Part shown: one piece after another, positions 37,301 through 64,000 of the stretch
Position numbering within the stretch: position 1 is the stretch's first letter
How the letters are laid out: each line of letters begins with the position of its first letter
Origin: Phoronis australis
Taxonomy: Eukaryota > Phoronida > Phoronidae
Length of the DNA stretch: 64,000 nucleotides
Assembly: GCA_002633005.1 (NCBI GenBank)
Contig: NMRA01000062.1
Span: 132,220 to 196,219 of the forward strand
Direction of reading: 5' to 3'
Notes under the pieces: model-generated
What the model was told of the DNA's origin: nothing
The model's database searches: none
The model's input: only the letters and a program-made list of their open reading frames with translations
Position numbers and translations under genes: made by a program

Positions 37301-38773
37301 CTTCGTCAGACTTTGTCCATGTTGGAATCAATGATATTGGAGTGCATATAATCCATGGGCAAAGTAAGGTAAGACATCTATGCTGAACGCAGGGGACGTT
37401 TTGCTATGTGACCTTCAGTCGGAAGTAAGAGTTGTGAGCATAGACCTTATTCAATTAAGTTTAAAGTTCAAGGATATCTCAAGAAGACTTTTTAAAGACC
37501 CTGTCTCGAGCGGTTATCCTGGTTAAAACACTTAAAAACGTACAAAAAGTTATTAAGTAAGGAGGCAGTGTGACCTAGTGTGATAGGTGACGCTTTCTTT
37601 ACTCGAGGTCGTGGGTTCGAGTCCCACTGGGCCACACTGCTAGACCCTTGAGTCAGGTTTCTAGCTCCTCAGCTCAGTTTTAACTATATATTAATAAAGC
37701 ATAAACATGGTTTCAGGTGATCAGTGCAATGGGCCCACATGCGCGGCCTGTGCAAGTCTGGTATAACATGTATCAGACCACCTGCAATTATTTTTTTTAT
37801 TAAATACTATGTAACGTGCTTTAATGTTTTCCACTTTTCTGTTATCAAGCTACAAATCTTTTTGAACATGCTTATTTACTTTGGCCAGAATCAGAAAATC
37901 AACTATTCTTGTCAATTTCCGTTTTCAAGGTGCATCAGTTTAGGAACGATTCCTGAATGACGGACATGGTGTCCTTGAAAACACGTTGATACCACCTGAG
38001 CGTAAAACAGTTGTTATTTTGTTTGATTGTTTTTTGATTCACATTTTGGTTCTTGTGATAGAAATTCAGTTGCTTTCTGTCTAAATGTTCAGCCCTTTCT
38101 TTGCACATGAGGTATTGTATTTTGAGCTTTATTCCATCCTGTCTAGCTGTTACTTTAAATATTTTGAGTTCGTAATTGTAGAGCCACAGTCAAAAGCACC
38201 TATGTAGTTGGGGGAAACAGTCGAGACTGATTTTATGAGTAAAAGGCGTAATTCAATTTTGTATTTTTAGTCAGCTAAACAGGGCGAATTGCAACTTTAC
38301 AATAATTGTAAGTGAATACATTGTTCTTCCAGTAACGAGCATTAATTGCCATGACTCATCACAAATGCACGGTAAATTTCAGCTAAAGGAACAACTCTGG
38401 TAAATTAGAGGAAAAATCTAAATCTGTAATACTGTATTTTCTTCATCACCCTATCGTCAAACAGGTCTATGCGATTCTTGCTTATTGTATAGTGCCTAGT
38501 GCATTCTGGGAAATCTAGTGTGCTGGGTCAAGTGTGACAAAAAGGTCAAAAGAAAACATGTCACTTGTTCTTTTGCAGATGATGATTCACACATTTGACT
38601 ACAACTCCATCAAGTGGAGTGAGTGGAGACCATCAGGTGGATTTCATCAATATTTAAAGATAACTCCTAAGAATGCCCCCAGAGGGCAGTCAAGTATTAT
38701 CATTCGTAGTAAACAGTCAGAGCTGGTGGTTCAACTTATGACAATGCTTCATGACCTTCATAAAAGTAACTAG
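25321..38773 (+). CDS. KRIT1: KRIT1 / CCM1 scaffold protein (16 coding exons)
   Basis: Exons: 25321-25552, 26644-26733, 27666-27804, 28255-28504, 28987-29084, 29632-29766, 30139-30295, 31165-31272, 31623-31727, 32180-32243, 32578-32729, 35553-35716, 36351-36483, 36827-36910, 37273-37368, 38579-38773. All have AG/GT borders, phases agree throughout, and the sum is 733 codons plus TAG, close to 736 in human KRIT1. Order of parts: Nudix-like N-terminus opening MDTLLAVLRPKN (human VAVIRPKN); NPVY motif at residues 184-187; ankyrin repeats about 270-403 (PLHESACKG, WAPIHYAA, TPLHFAAVHG); FERM F1 from about 404 (FTIWICS), F2 from about 511, F3 about 610-733. KRIT1 binds Rap1, ICAP1, HEG1 and CCM2 and stabilises cell junctions. 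The start is the first ATG before the conserved segment. The donor of exon 13 is uncertain: GTCAGT after 36483 or GTGCTA after 36498, 15 nt apart and both in frame. Identification rests on collinear similarity over the full length. Confidence 0.93.
26149..26571. mobile_element. Foldback/MITE in KRIT1 intron 1
   Basis: GTGCCTGGTTGCCTGAAACA...AGGGACTCAACTAAGGTCCC at the left recurs inverted at the right as GGGACCTTAATTGAGTCCCT...TGCAACCAGGCAC. TIRs of about 50 bp, 423 bp in all, ending 72 bp before exon 2. Confidence 0.7.
26745..26988 (+). mobile_element. GGGCTTGGAAT-family MITE in KRIT1 intron 2
   Basis: Starts AGGGCTTGGAATTCTCCTC and ends TCATTCCAAGCCCT, giving terminal inverted repeats of about 12 bp. 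Between are pyrimidine-rich CTCTTTT and TTTGATTTC-type motifs. The reverse complement matches 45454-45694, 47287-47531 and 56655-56860. Starts only 12 bp after exon 2. Confidence 0.75.
27185..27262. repeat. Near-perfect 78-bp palindrome without loop
   Basis: 39-bp arms with one mismatch (27193/27254), centre GTTCATGAAC. The arms contain GGACAATCGCTGCACAAATA. Lies in KRIT1 intron 2. Confidence 0.9.
27726..28205 (+). repeat. Tandem copies of the KRIT1 exon 3 end and its 5' splice site
   Basis: The last about 70 nt of exon 3 (AGAGCTCGGCTATATACAGTC to ATGGTGAATCAGCTGGATAG|GTGAGTG) recur about four times downstream at roughly 95-105 bp spacing, progressively decayed. One copy keeps an intact CAG|GTGAGT donor (GT at 28003), another CAG|GTGATG (GT at 28103). 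Reading past the true donor meets TGA at once, so use of later donors would truncate the protein. Confidence 0.9.
30355..30725. repeat. Purine-rich minisatellite in KRIT1 intron 7
   Basis: About six units built on GTGGGAGGGGCCAAGAGATT and GAGAGG. Two adjacent units are identical over 76 bp. All purine on plus except GGCC, prone to triplex/G-quadruplex. Begins about 60 bp after the exon 7 donor. Confidence 0.9.
31870..31986. repeat. Tandem repeat, about 43 bp, KRIT1 intron 9
   Basis: GCGCGTTATTTTTGCCTATA with ACACTC..CTTCCTCA repeated two and a half times. Confidence 0.85.
32700..32850 (+). repeat. Partial copy of the KRIT1 exon 11 end with donor
   Basis: Exon 11 ends CTCAGTGTCACCAAAGAAAG GAAA|GTGAGTAGAT. 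About 111 bp on, at 32815-32850, CTCTGTGACACCAAAGAAAG GAAC|GTGAGTAGAT repeats the exon edge and donor. Confidence 0.85.
33432..35155. mobile_element. 1.72-kb TIR element (TA target) in KRIT1 intron 11
   Basis: Perfect 24-bp terminal inverted repeats starting CCGTAATCGTTCGGGTTAAC, flanked by TA on both sides (33430-33431, 35156-35157). Both subterminal regions hold the same GGTTAACCGCCCA repeats in direct orientation. No open frame long enough for a transposase, so non-autonomous. The TA duplication suggests a Tc1/mariner-type mover, by inference. Contains the N at 33945. Confidence 0.8.
35695..35960 (+). repeat. 45-bp tandem array of the KRIT1 exon 12 end and its donor
   Basis: Exon 12 ends AAGGTCAAGTCTATATTGTT|GTAAGT. 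The same edge recurs every 45 bp about five times, three copies with a GTGAGT donor. Each unit carries TTGACCTTGGAAGGTCAA, an everted pair of AGGTCA half-sites. 45 is a multiple of three, and the reading frame meets TAA right after the true donor. Confidence 0.92.
37561..37682 (+). mobile_element. tRNA-derived SINE, family 1, plus copy
   Basis: GGCAGTGTGACCTAGTGTGA (A-box-like) and GGTCGTGGGTTCGAGTCCCA (B box), then a shared tail AGACCCTTGAGTCAGG..CTCCTCAGCT. Matches the minus-strand copy at 52570-52705. In KRIT1 intron 15. Confidence 0.65.
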
Positions 38774-38836
38774 TGACATCTGCTGAGTTCTTCCATGTAC
38801 GCCTCTGTGTGGCCTTGGAACAGGACACATCTAGTC

Positions 38837-38842
38837 AATAAA
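38837..38842 (+). promoter_or_regulatory. KRIT1 poly(A) signal
   Basis: AATAAA 64 bp after the KRIT1 stop codon (38771-38773), followed by T/GT-rich sequence (GGTTTTAGAATTTGTTGTTT). This implies a very short 3' UTR of roughly 80-90 bases. Confidence 0.6.
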
Positions 38843-41800
38843 AGGTTTTAGAATTTGTTGTTTATGGAAACAATGAGATTTTATGTGCAGAAGCCTAAGT
38901 TATGCTGTAGTTCAATGACTTTACCAGACTGTGCTGGTTCTGAATATCTGATAACATCTGGCTCCTTTGTCTTTTGCGTGGTATGACAACGTGTAGGCCA
39001 ATTATCTACCAGACTTCAAACAGTTACTGTAACTGTAACGTGTGGCAGAATACATCCTCTGATATCTTCGGTTGTAGTTGGGGTGATATTGTTGGTTTAA
39101 AAACTAAACATGATCAACATTTGACAAGGAATTCAGAATTGTTATTAGTTTATGTTCAAACAGATAGTTACTTGTAGTTTTAAAAGCACAGCCTAATGGG
39201 GCTAGATAGGATCTTGTCAGGATTAGAGCAATTATCAAACAAAAGAGGGCAGGCCCTCCAACCATAAATACCACAATAAGGTGCTGGCTACATCAGTCAA
39301 CTGGCCAACTTGTTCACTTGCAATCTGATCGAACAAGTTGGAGTCACCGTGAGAATGCCCTAATAATGCATGCAGTAGTGAGTATAATTAGCAATTATTT
39401 TGCTTTATTTCATATCAGAGAACTTTAAAACAAAGGGTATAATGTGGTGTGCACCAGTTTCATGAGGTGTTATCCTGTTTCATAATAGTGGGGCCTGTTT
39501 TCAAGTATTGTGCAGCATCTATAAGTGTTGATCTCACTCCAGTGACTGGATTTCGAGGAAATAATGTGAGTTAGCTCCCCTGAAGACCGAAGTAAAGAAA
39601 GAGAATAGTTCCACTGAAGACCGAAGTAAAGGGAGAGAATAGCTTTATAAATAGCGCAATGATCCAACACGTGATACTTTAAGTACTGTAGTTCGCATTA
39701 GTAAATATGTAGACGCTGAGGTTGGCCAGTAGAGAAATATATCAAATGAACCCAGAAAAATCAGGAACCCCAACTGGGAATCAAACCACACGTCTCTAGA
39801 TTGCTGGTCTAGTGCCACTGAGTGGGCTCCTGATTTTTCTGTTTATTTGAGAAACAAGCTTGACATTAAGCTTGACATTGCTAGACATTTTTCTGTATTA
39901 TACATGTATTGGCCCATACGCCTAAATCCAATGTAATGCATTTTTTTCAGAGAAAATCTTTGCTCAAGTGTTGCGCACATAATTATATGTACCTATGTTC
40001 CAGGTGGCCAATCCTTATTTCTCTGTGCATGACTAAACGGGCTAGTTTTGGGTAGTTTCTCCACGTTTCCGTTAAAAAATTAGTACCAAGTCCACAATTT
40101 TGAAACAGAAAGTGCACTTTCAGACACAATCGATTGTTCTTAGGTTTTAATTTAATGTTTCACATACAGGCGTATGGGTCTAGGCATTTACCCAACAACT
40201 GTGATGTGAGTGACATTTTATTTTTAATTGTAAGATTCTGTACGCAGTTCGTCTGCTGAATTCTATCGAAAAGAAAAAGTGGCTTGTGGCTGGACTTTGT
40301 TCAGTAGCTGCAAGCTTAATTCCTATAGTCCTCTTAAAGTTCACAAATTTTATCTAGCTAAAACTGACTCAAGTTGAGTCTCCTATATTTTTTTATTTGT
40401 AAATATTACATTTGCATTGAAACTGTTTTTGCTCGTATGGCCAAAAACATGTCACAGACATGATCTTTGTTGTCCGTTGGACTTGTCACAATCATCATTT
40501 TTGTCTTCCTAATTATGTACAGTTCTGTACTTATCGTGATTTTGTACAAATAAATCTGTTTAGATTGATTGTATGTTGTTTTTGTAAACAGGGTCTTGGA
40601 AAAGTGAAGTTTTGTGAAATGATCTCGTTACTCACTGTTTATTGGAGCACAGTTGTAAACGTACATGGCGAGGCGGGGGATATAAACCCCTAAAAGGGGC
40701 GTTAAATATACCCTGTCAACGTTTACTTAGATACCACTGCTTCCTTAACTTTCGAGCGTGTTATAGTAACGGCGTTGAGTTTATCATATAACTTACCACT
40801 AACTCGTCCAGCATTCAAAGCTTACATGCATCAAGTTCAGACGAAACCATAAAAGATTGTTCTTCAGAGAAACACTGTGGGACATGGTGTTGTTCGGCTT
40901 TAAGTATTGTTCGCCATAAGTTGTGTCCCATTAGTGAAACAGAGTGGATGTGCTGCGATGCATGCAACACCTAGACCACCAAGATACCTGAGGAATCGGA
41001 CAATATGCATGCTGGACAATATCTGGCCTGCGTTCCTTAGAATCAAAGAAAGTTTGGAGACACGATACTGGCAAAGAAAGTAATCGCGCTAGATTTAATC
41101 GCAAAATTCTTCCACACACAGAATGCGGCCTACATGCTGAAAACCCTCCTCACCACCATTTTTGTCTTTTGCCTGAAAATGGAACAAAAGTCAGAAACAT
41201 GTTTGCCATGATCATAATCATTGTTTTGGGGACTTTTTGGAAGGTGTAAGTTAGATGGTGCAAGATAGATCCTGAAGGTGCAAGGCAGATCCTGAAAGTT
41301 GTGATGAAATGGGTTTGTCAAGACTTGTCGAGTTCATGTTTACTTCCTAAGCCAACAATGGTGAGTATTATCTCACTAATATCCAATCACAGTTATCTCC
41401 ACATGCAATATTTATAGACGAAAAAAGTAACTGCTGAACTATTTTTGGGCAGACTTGCGAAATGTCAAGTTCCATGACAACTTGTCTGGCAGTTATTGGC
41501 GAGCTGACTAGTCAATGAGCTGGCCACGCCACCTGGTGACTGGGTAAGTTAGCGTTAATTTTAGTTAGAAAACATGTCCAGAGGATGAGATCATACGTAC
41601 ACTACCAAGTCAAAAAGGAATACTAATGAGAAATCTAACAGCTGGGCCCAGTTGCACAAAATTTATACGCTACATCGCAAAAATAATGTCACGTTATCAC
41701 GCACCACATTGTTATTGTTGAACAATGCACACGACGTCATGCAACAATCGCACTTATCCAGCAGATAATTTTGAAGTTTAATGCAACCCAGTCCTGATGA

Positions 41801-41948
41801 GTAAGATAATCAATTAACGAGTCGTACAAAAGTTTATTTTATAAAATAACTTTGATGCTATTACTCTATTCTACTGAATCGTTGGATGTCAACAAAAATG
41901 ATAAAGTGCCTGTATTTACAATTTCATAAATTGATAAGAATGTGAAAA
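38843..41948. other. Gap downstream of KRIT1, no gene supported
   Basis: Contains a 31-bp tandem pair (39581-39645, ACTGAAGACCGAAGTAAAG), a TIR/tRNA-like element (39753-39840), short GGTGCAAG..AGATCCTGAA repeats (41252-41299) and a possible MITE start GGGCCCAGTTGCACAAAA (about 41644). No exon-like segments. Confidence 0.5.
39753..39840 (-). mobile_element. Short TIR element with tRNA-like interior
   Basis: Ends AGAAAAATCAGGAACCCC and GGGCTCCTGATTTTTCT are inverted. Read on minus, the interior has GGAGCCCACTCAGTGGCACT and GGTTTGATTCCCAGTTGGGG, resembling tRNA A and B boxes. Confidence 0.5.
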
Positions 41949-42890
41949 CAAGAGCAACGCGGAGCGTTGACATGCGCCCATGAATGCATCGCAAATGGTG
42001 TGCTTTTAGGGGGTTTTGTTTGTATCATTGAAATGGCCACTAGATGGCACAAAATACGTCGAATTCGTCTGAAAACCAGAAAGTGTCACCATTTCTTTAA
42101 AACAAAGCCATTTACAACAAAAATGGCCACTAGGTGGCACAAACTACAAATCCATCCGAGAATGAGAGGATAGCATATCAGTAATAGACGTCTATGTGCC
42201 AAATTTTATGGAAATCCGTTGAGGACCTTTGAAGATACAGAAGTAAAAAACTAAAACTGCCACTAGGGGGCACACTGGTAAACCGATCTGTTCGAAAGTC
42301 ATCGTCGTTCGTTGTCAACTTCATATAAACACATTAGCTAAATTTAATAAAGATCCTGTAGAACGTTTAGGAGATACAGCCATGGGCACAAAAACAAAAC
42401 TGCCACTAGGAGGCACCACTGTAGTCGAAGTCGTCGGAAAATCATCATTAGCTGTCTTCCTCATAGTAAAAACACACATGCCAATTTTCACAATCATCCT
42501 TAATAAAGTGGTTTGGTTGTTAGAGGGGCGGACGCCAAAAAAACGACTGAAAACAGTAAAAACGGCCACTACATGGCGCAAAATGCCTCGAATCCATCCG
42601 AAAACGAGAGGGTAGCGTCAACTCATTAAAAGATTCCAATGTGCCAAATTTCACAAAAATCGGTTGAGGACCTTTGAAGATACAGAGGCAAAGGTAAAAA
42701 TCTAAAATTGCCACTAGGGGGCACAGTGGTATTCGGGTCGGTCCGAAACTCGTCGCCCTCTGTCATCAACCCTATAGGAACACACTTGCCAAATTTCAAT
42801 AAGATCCTACAAGGGGTTTAAGAGATACAGCCGCGGACGCCCAGACAGAGATGACAGCAATATGCGACCACATATAAATATGTGGGCGCA
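41949..42890 (+). mobile_element. Helitron-like element, copy 2, with six CTCF-like motifs
   Basis: Left end ACAAGAGCAACGCGGAGCGT with a small hairpin (CAACGC/GCGTTG). Right end is a strong hairpin, CCACATA-TAA-ATATGTGG within TGCG/CGCA, at 42863-42890. Between them are monomers of about 145 bp, each with GCCACTAGGNGGCAC or a variant at 42035, 42125, 42259, 42402, 42564 and 42710. Monomers three apart are most alike. Same family as 1433-3011. No coding capacity. Confidence 0.65.
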
Positions 42891-43335
42891 TAATAATTAT
42901 GTAAGGGATTACATTATTCTAACTATAACATCTCTGATTAAGAAAGCGCACTTGTACGATAACAATCAATATCAACTCACAGATTTATATCAATACTACA
43001 TACATCTATATTTATATCAATATTACATACATCTTTATTAAAATCAATATTGCGTACATCTAATACCCAACACTAACATCTAAAGCTATTTAGCAACCAA
43101 TGGGTCAGTTGCCAACAGTAAAGGTCTTTGAATGAGCCCTAACTGAATCAGGCCCACTTACAAATCTTCATGCAAAATGTTGCTGTGACTTCAGACCAAA
43201 TAAGGGTCAATCTAGGTTTACAATCAAGGGAGTTAACCCTGCTTTGAATCAAAGCAAGATGTGCTTCAGGGTGCGTTGTAACAAAGGTAACCTTTGTACA
43301 TGGAGCCGTGGCCAACATTCATGTCACTGACGAAG

Positions 43336-43341
43336 TTTATT
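43336..43341 (-). promoter_or_regulatory. Candidate EZH poly(A) signal
   Basis: AATAAA on the minus strand (TTTATT on plus), about 365 bp past the EZH stop at 43705-43707. It is one of the first canonical hexamers downstream. No transcript evidence. Confidence 0.35.
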
Positions 43342-43704
43342 AAAGAGGCTTGAAAAATAGTCATTCAGCATGAACAGTGTCAATGTTTTGTCCTTAGGAA
43401 AAATACAAAATCATATTCACATTTACCTGTCAATGGCCATCTCAGCTACGACAGAATACAAGACCTTTAACAAAACTGACACCATATTCCTTTACGACAA
43501 GAATAATATTGCAGGGGTGCTGCACTCCACTGGCACTATACCTGCAAATATCTAACCTAACACTCAACAGCTAAAGTGGAATTTAATGGATTATGGCAAA
43601 CACTTAATAGCAAGGCTTGTAGTCTAATCTAGTAGTTGAGTTTATGGTCTGCTAGACACGACAGATCTCTTTAGCAAAGGTCACTGAGCTACATAATGCA
43701 CTGT

Positions 43705-59842
<16,138 letters not shown>

Positions 59843-59894
59843 CTAAAAGTTGTAAACGAAGTACACAATACCGATAATGATAAACTTTCGACAC

Positions 59895-60195
59895 CATACA
59901 AAAAACAACATTAGTTTAAGACATTGTACATACACAATTCACAAGTCCAAAACAACACTAGTATAAGACATTGTACATAAGCTATACATTTCACAAGGCC
60001 TAAAACAGCACTAGTAAAAGACAGCGTTTCCCCTGGGTTTCGAAAGAAGCGTGGTGGTGAATGGCCAAAACGGGATACCAAGCCTGTTGCTGTACACGAG
60101 TATGCCAAGTGCGATCCCTCTATTGCTTGGGTGTCGAAAGGAGTAAGGAGTATGGTGGTAAATGGTCGCAGCGAATGTGGAACCGAGCGCCGCAT
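59895..60195. repeat. Two short tandem repeats before the first EZH coding exon
   Basis: 59905-60020: AACACTAGTATAAGACATTG-type unit, three times. 60035-60190: TGGGTTTCGAAAGAAGCGTG and TGGGTGTCGAAAGGAGTAAG, two diverged units of about 85-90 bp. Both lie in the intron upstream of 59842. Confidence 0.7.
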
Positions 60196-61158
60196 CACGA
60201 CCATGGTAAGTGAGATCCTCCCATGGGGTGAGGGTGGTTGTAGACCTTCTCCACGCAAAATTTGAAAACCTATGTGTAATTTGGTGCAGTCTAGTGCATT
60301 CTACAAGTTAGCCTTGAAGATTGCTTTGCGCAGATCTAGGTAAAAAAACTGACCAAATAAAATCTGACACAAAATTAGTATCATTAAAAGCGACAATCTT
60401 CTTTGAGTAAACTAAATTATTTAACGGTATTGGAAAATTGGCATTCTAGCAATACTCTGCTGCTAAAATTTTGGTGCGATATTTGTGTCGGCTTTTGGCA
60501 CCATGAAACATTGAGTCACCTATTGGTCAGTTTCTTTTTTCGTCGATTCTTCAATCACCGTTCTTCCACGAGGTTAAAAGCTTGTCACAACAAATTATCA
60601 GAACTGGTTTCATTAAAAAGTATTTTAATACCTGCACACAGAATTTCAGAACAAATTAGGCTGCAGTGAAGCTGCCATTGTCTCCCGAGAGATGTCGCAA
60701 AAATTAGGAAATGGCGCCTGCATGTGCCACGAGCATAATGTGTTCGAAACGACAGACTTTTCATTATTACAACAGGCAGAGAATTACCCAAGAAAATTGC
60801 GTTTAACAGATTGCTTTTCACTTAAACAGTTGCAACGGGCAAGGTGAGTGCCAGTTGACTCCCAGATTTTGCATGCACCCCCGCCGGTCGTGTGCTCTAC
60901 ATGTTGATATACATTTAGTGACAAGGCAATGAGCAGAACTACACGGGGTGTGTGAAATACCTGGCTGGCTGGCTAGGCCATAGGCAACACGTAGCCCCCT
61001 CTGTTGGCCATTTAGGGGCTACAATACTTCCATTCGTTTTCTGTACGCATTTCGTCACATGTATTTTAAACGGGCAGTAGGCCAAATCCAGCCACCGATT
61101 TTGAGTTTTCACCTCGTCAAAAATACATTCCGCACTTGAAACTATCATTTAAAAACGC

Positions 61159-61520
61159 GCTTACTTTCATTATTGGTCCTTTCTACTTCTATACATATCT
61201 TCGATGAAGTTTAGTTGTGAGAATTAAGGTGACTTTGGCGAAGAATTCCAACTCCACTTTTTTGATTGCTGTTAACTTTTTCATCACGCATGTGATAACC
61301 ACAAAGTATGTCAATTGAGTCACGTGAGTTAGGCAAAGGCTAGCGCGAGACTGAGCGGAGCACGTGACGCTAGCGCGTGACACTTGCAAAATAGCACTGA
61401 TGAGAAGGTGAAATTTGTAAGATTTGTGTCCCTTGGACTTTTTATTCGTCAACATGCGTGATTTCACGTAACTTCCTCAAAATGGCACCCGGTAAGAGAA
61501 ACTTGAGCAAACCGCGACAA
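61159..61520. promoter_or_regulatory. Possible divergent promoter for EZH and a plus-strand transcript
   Basis: More CpG-rich than its surroundings, with two CACGTGA E-boxes (about 61321 and 61361). On minus, a GTAAGC donor after 61165 could end EZH's non-coding first exon. On plus, AAAATGGCACCCG|GTAAGA at 61479-61497 combines a YY1-type AAAATGGC, a good start context and a donor. No second exon was recognised, so the plus gene is speculative. Confidence 0.3.
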
Positions 61521-64000
61521 ATTTTCATTGATTTGTTCAAGTTTTGCTGACTAAATTGTATCCAGTCAGGTATGTGTTAATTATAACTTCGTGTTAATAT
61601 ATGTATGGTTCATCTGATTTTATTTGCTGTGTTTTGAAATGAGTAACTTTTTGTGGCGGTGTACTATCGCCCCTGTGTGCCTGCGGCATCCAGGGCGATG
61701 TAATTGCCTAGATAGGCCACCGTCCACAGGCACAGCCACGACTCACGACAAGCTGAGCAGGACGGCCCAGGACGCCGGTTGTGGCGACCACTGTGTTTTA
61801 CACAGTGACTGGAACTTTCAGTGGTATCTGTCTTGTCTGCATACGTAAACAAAAACTGACAAGCAAAAGCGTGAATCGGGAGTAATCGTACCTTGCGATC
61901 TGCTTTTGATCTGAGAATTCACTTCTTTCTGCTTCGAACTCTAGTCACATTTTCCTCCGGATGATTTTCGCGCCGTCTGGTGGATAGACAAAAATAGTGG
62001 TATCTACCACAATAATAGGTGCTTGTCTAAAACGTACAAATAGTTAGGCATTGATATGGATCTTGAACGATGTTTGCTAACTGAAATGTAATCGATTATT
62101 TTGCAAACTTGATATAAACAACTTGAGTTCTCGCATTTTCGTTAAACAAAAAGTACGTGGACAAAAAATGAATTTTGAGTCACCCACTCACTTGGTATGA
62201 TCCTATTTTGGCTGTTCCATCTTTTTATAATATTTCAACTGCTGTGAAATAAGCTTGAATTGGAAGTCTACTAAGAGGTTTTAAATCGTTTCATCTCATT
62301 TAGTACGTAACAACATAAATTTCACGTCATTTGTTAATGTGTTATGACAGCATTTGTGTTGTTTTAAACTATAATATTAATAATATTTTGAACAAAGTGG
62401 GGTAGGCGCTCGCTCGACGACACGGCTTTGTTGGAGATTTAACGTCGCTTGAAGAAAATTAAATCATTGGTGATTTTGCTTAATTAGGTAATTACTGGTT
62501 GTTTAGAAGTGTTAAATTCTACCCTGGTATCAAAGTGCATACATTTTTCTTCACTTTGGCTGAAAAAATTTCTAGATTAGGTATTAGTATTATCCGAACG
62601 GTTGAGTTGAAGTTAAGCATGTCTGGTAGCTTTTCCCCGAGTGTGGGTTCTTTTGTCATTGTGTCCCGGTGATTGTGATACACATGTGTTGAGTGGTCTG
62701 GTATGTTTCTATTGTGGTGATTGAAACTTAGCTGTGGTTCAGCCCGGTTCGTTTCAGCAGAGAACCAGTGAATTTAATGTGGATTTTCATGATGTTACGT
62801 GGGATTTTGCTTCTCAATTTTGAGGGTATAACTAGAATGGTTTGTAACTTTTTTCTAGTCAGATGCATAAGTGTAGTAGTCAAGCTTCCTGGCGGTTTGC
62901 ATGTTTACTTGGGGTGGGACCATGCACATTTTTAGGAATTCGGTTTGATTCTTCTTAGGACAAATTTGATTATGTTAGGTTCGATTCTTGCTTGTCAAAT
63001 GAGTTAATTTTCTCTCAATTACCACTTGTTTCAGTTTTAGTAATGAAAAATATGACATTCCAACTAAACAGAATTAAAGTCTTGAGCTGCATTTGTGTAT
63101 TATCTCCAGTAATACTCTTCAAAAGATATAATTAAATTGTATCTTTATAAGACATCTATTGGCAAAAAGTGAAACGAAGAATTGAATCAAAAATCGGTTG
63201 CTAACGCACCGCAATTTGATTACAGTTCGATTAATGGTTGCGCCTCTAACTTTTACGTGTAAGAAAAAGCTTAAATGGTGTATAGCTTTTTTCAGCTTTT
63301 GTCTGATTCACTTTGATAAAATTTGAGATTTTACCAATTGCTGCATTGTCACATAGATGTAGGCATGCAGCACTTGACAGCTGTGTTATAATTCAATCCC
63401 AGGTGAACGTTTCATTGTTAGGCCTGCTTGCGCGGATCCAGAAGGAGGTGTGTTGGGAGTCCAGACCAGACTTCCCTGCATCATGGTCACTTTTACATTG
63501 CTGAGATGGTGGCATCTTGAGCGCCTTTGTCCTTTGTCACACTCACCCAGTGACCCAGCTGCATACCTATGTAACTATGTTGTGAAGTTGCACCTGCATC
63601 TGAATTGAGATGTATGCGCTTATGCATGAAACATTCTAGTACAAGCAAGGGACATGGTGTTTGAGTGAAGGTTCAATGGATGTCGATGTAAATTTTTAAG
63701 ATGAAGTATCTAATTGGTCTCAAAATAGTTAGAATAAAGAGAAGGAACTAAGAAATTTGTTAGTATGTGAATTTTAATCACGTACGCCACCCTTGAGCAA
63801 AAATTTTCCCTTGTTTCGAATGTAAGTGCCCTGAGGTCATTAATTGAATCACACACGGTAACTTTGTAGTTGACATTCGATTTGGGATTCAGAGTAGTGT
63901 AATAAAGATGAGATATTTGTAACTATAGAAGTGTCACTTCTTAAAAGTGTTGATTTAAATTGTTAACTATATAAGTCGCAGTCTTCTGTAATGCGCGTGG
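61521..64000. other. Right end: no gene supported
   Basis: AT-rich DNA without recognisable repeats or exons. It could be the first intron of a plus-strand gene starting near 61482. Open stretches at 61624-61848 and 63313-63504 have no identifiable domain. Confidence 0.4.

Noticed and set aside
37561-37640. Functional tRNA gene on the plus strand
   Set aside because: The same head and tail recur at 52570-52705, so it is a SINE.

Overview
The window is animal nuclear DNA. Genes are split by GT-AG introns of hundreds to thousands of bases, the sequence is AT-rich, and repeats are dense. Two conserved animal genes can be read exon by exon. They converge: KRIT1/CCM1 on the plus strand (25321-38773, 16 coding exons, 733 predicted residues) and the PRC2 methyltransferase EZH on the minus strand (59842 down to 43705, 17 exon types, 687 predicted residues if one exon block is counted once). 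Ortholog divergence, intron size and the absence of recognisable vertebrate repeats suggest a non-vertebrate, probably marine, bilaterian such as a cephalochordate, hemichordate or mollusc. I cannot fix the phylum.

Layout. 1-5 kb: a Helitron-like element with an internal satellite, LINE 3' tails and a MITE. About 4.1-18.1 kb: scattered open, splice-flanked minus-strand segments that may be one unrecognised gene, among tandem arrays and intergenic DNA. 20.1-21.8 kb: a decayed LINE interrupted by a TIR/tRNA-like insertion with a 13-bp target duplication. 22-25.3 kb: KRIT1 5' flank with nuclear-receptor-type half-sites and a foldback. 25.3-38.8 kb: KRIT1. 38.8-43.7 kb: gap between the two 3' ends, holding a second Helitron-like copy with six CTCF-like motifs. 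43.7-59.8 kb: EZH. 59.9-64 kb: EZH upstream region and a possible divergent promoter.

Three observations stand out. (1) Exon edges of both genes have been tandemly copied into the adjoining intron with or beside their splice sites: KRIT1 exons 3, 11 and 12, and EZH exons 3 and 12. (2) A 1.8-1.9 kb EZH block with three exons before and within the SET domain occurs twice head to tail, with a single N exactly at the junction and only synonymous exon differences. This is most likely two alleles placed in series by the assembler, although the exon phases would allow in-frame reading through both. (3) KRIT1 keeps only its first NPxY motif; the two positions matching the second and third NPxF motifs have lost their proline.

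KRIT1 is a junctional/Rap1-binding scaffold and EZH is the catalytic subunit of PRC2. I see no functional link between them beyond adjacency.
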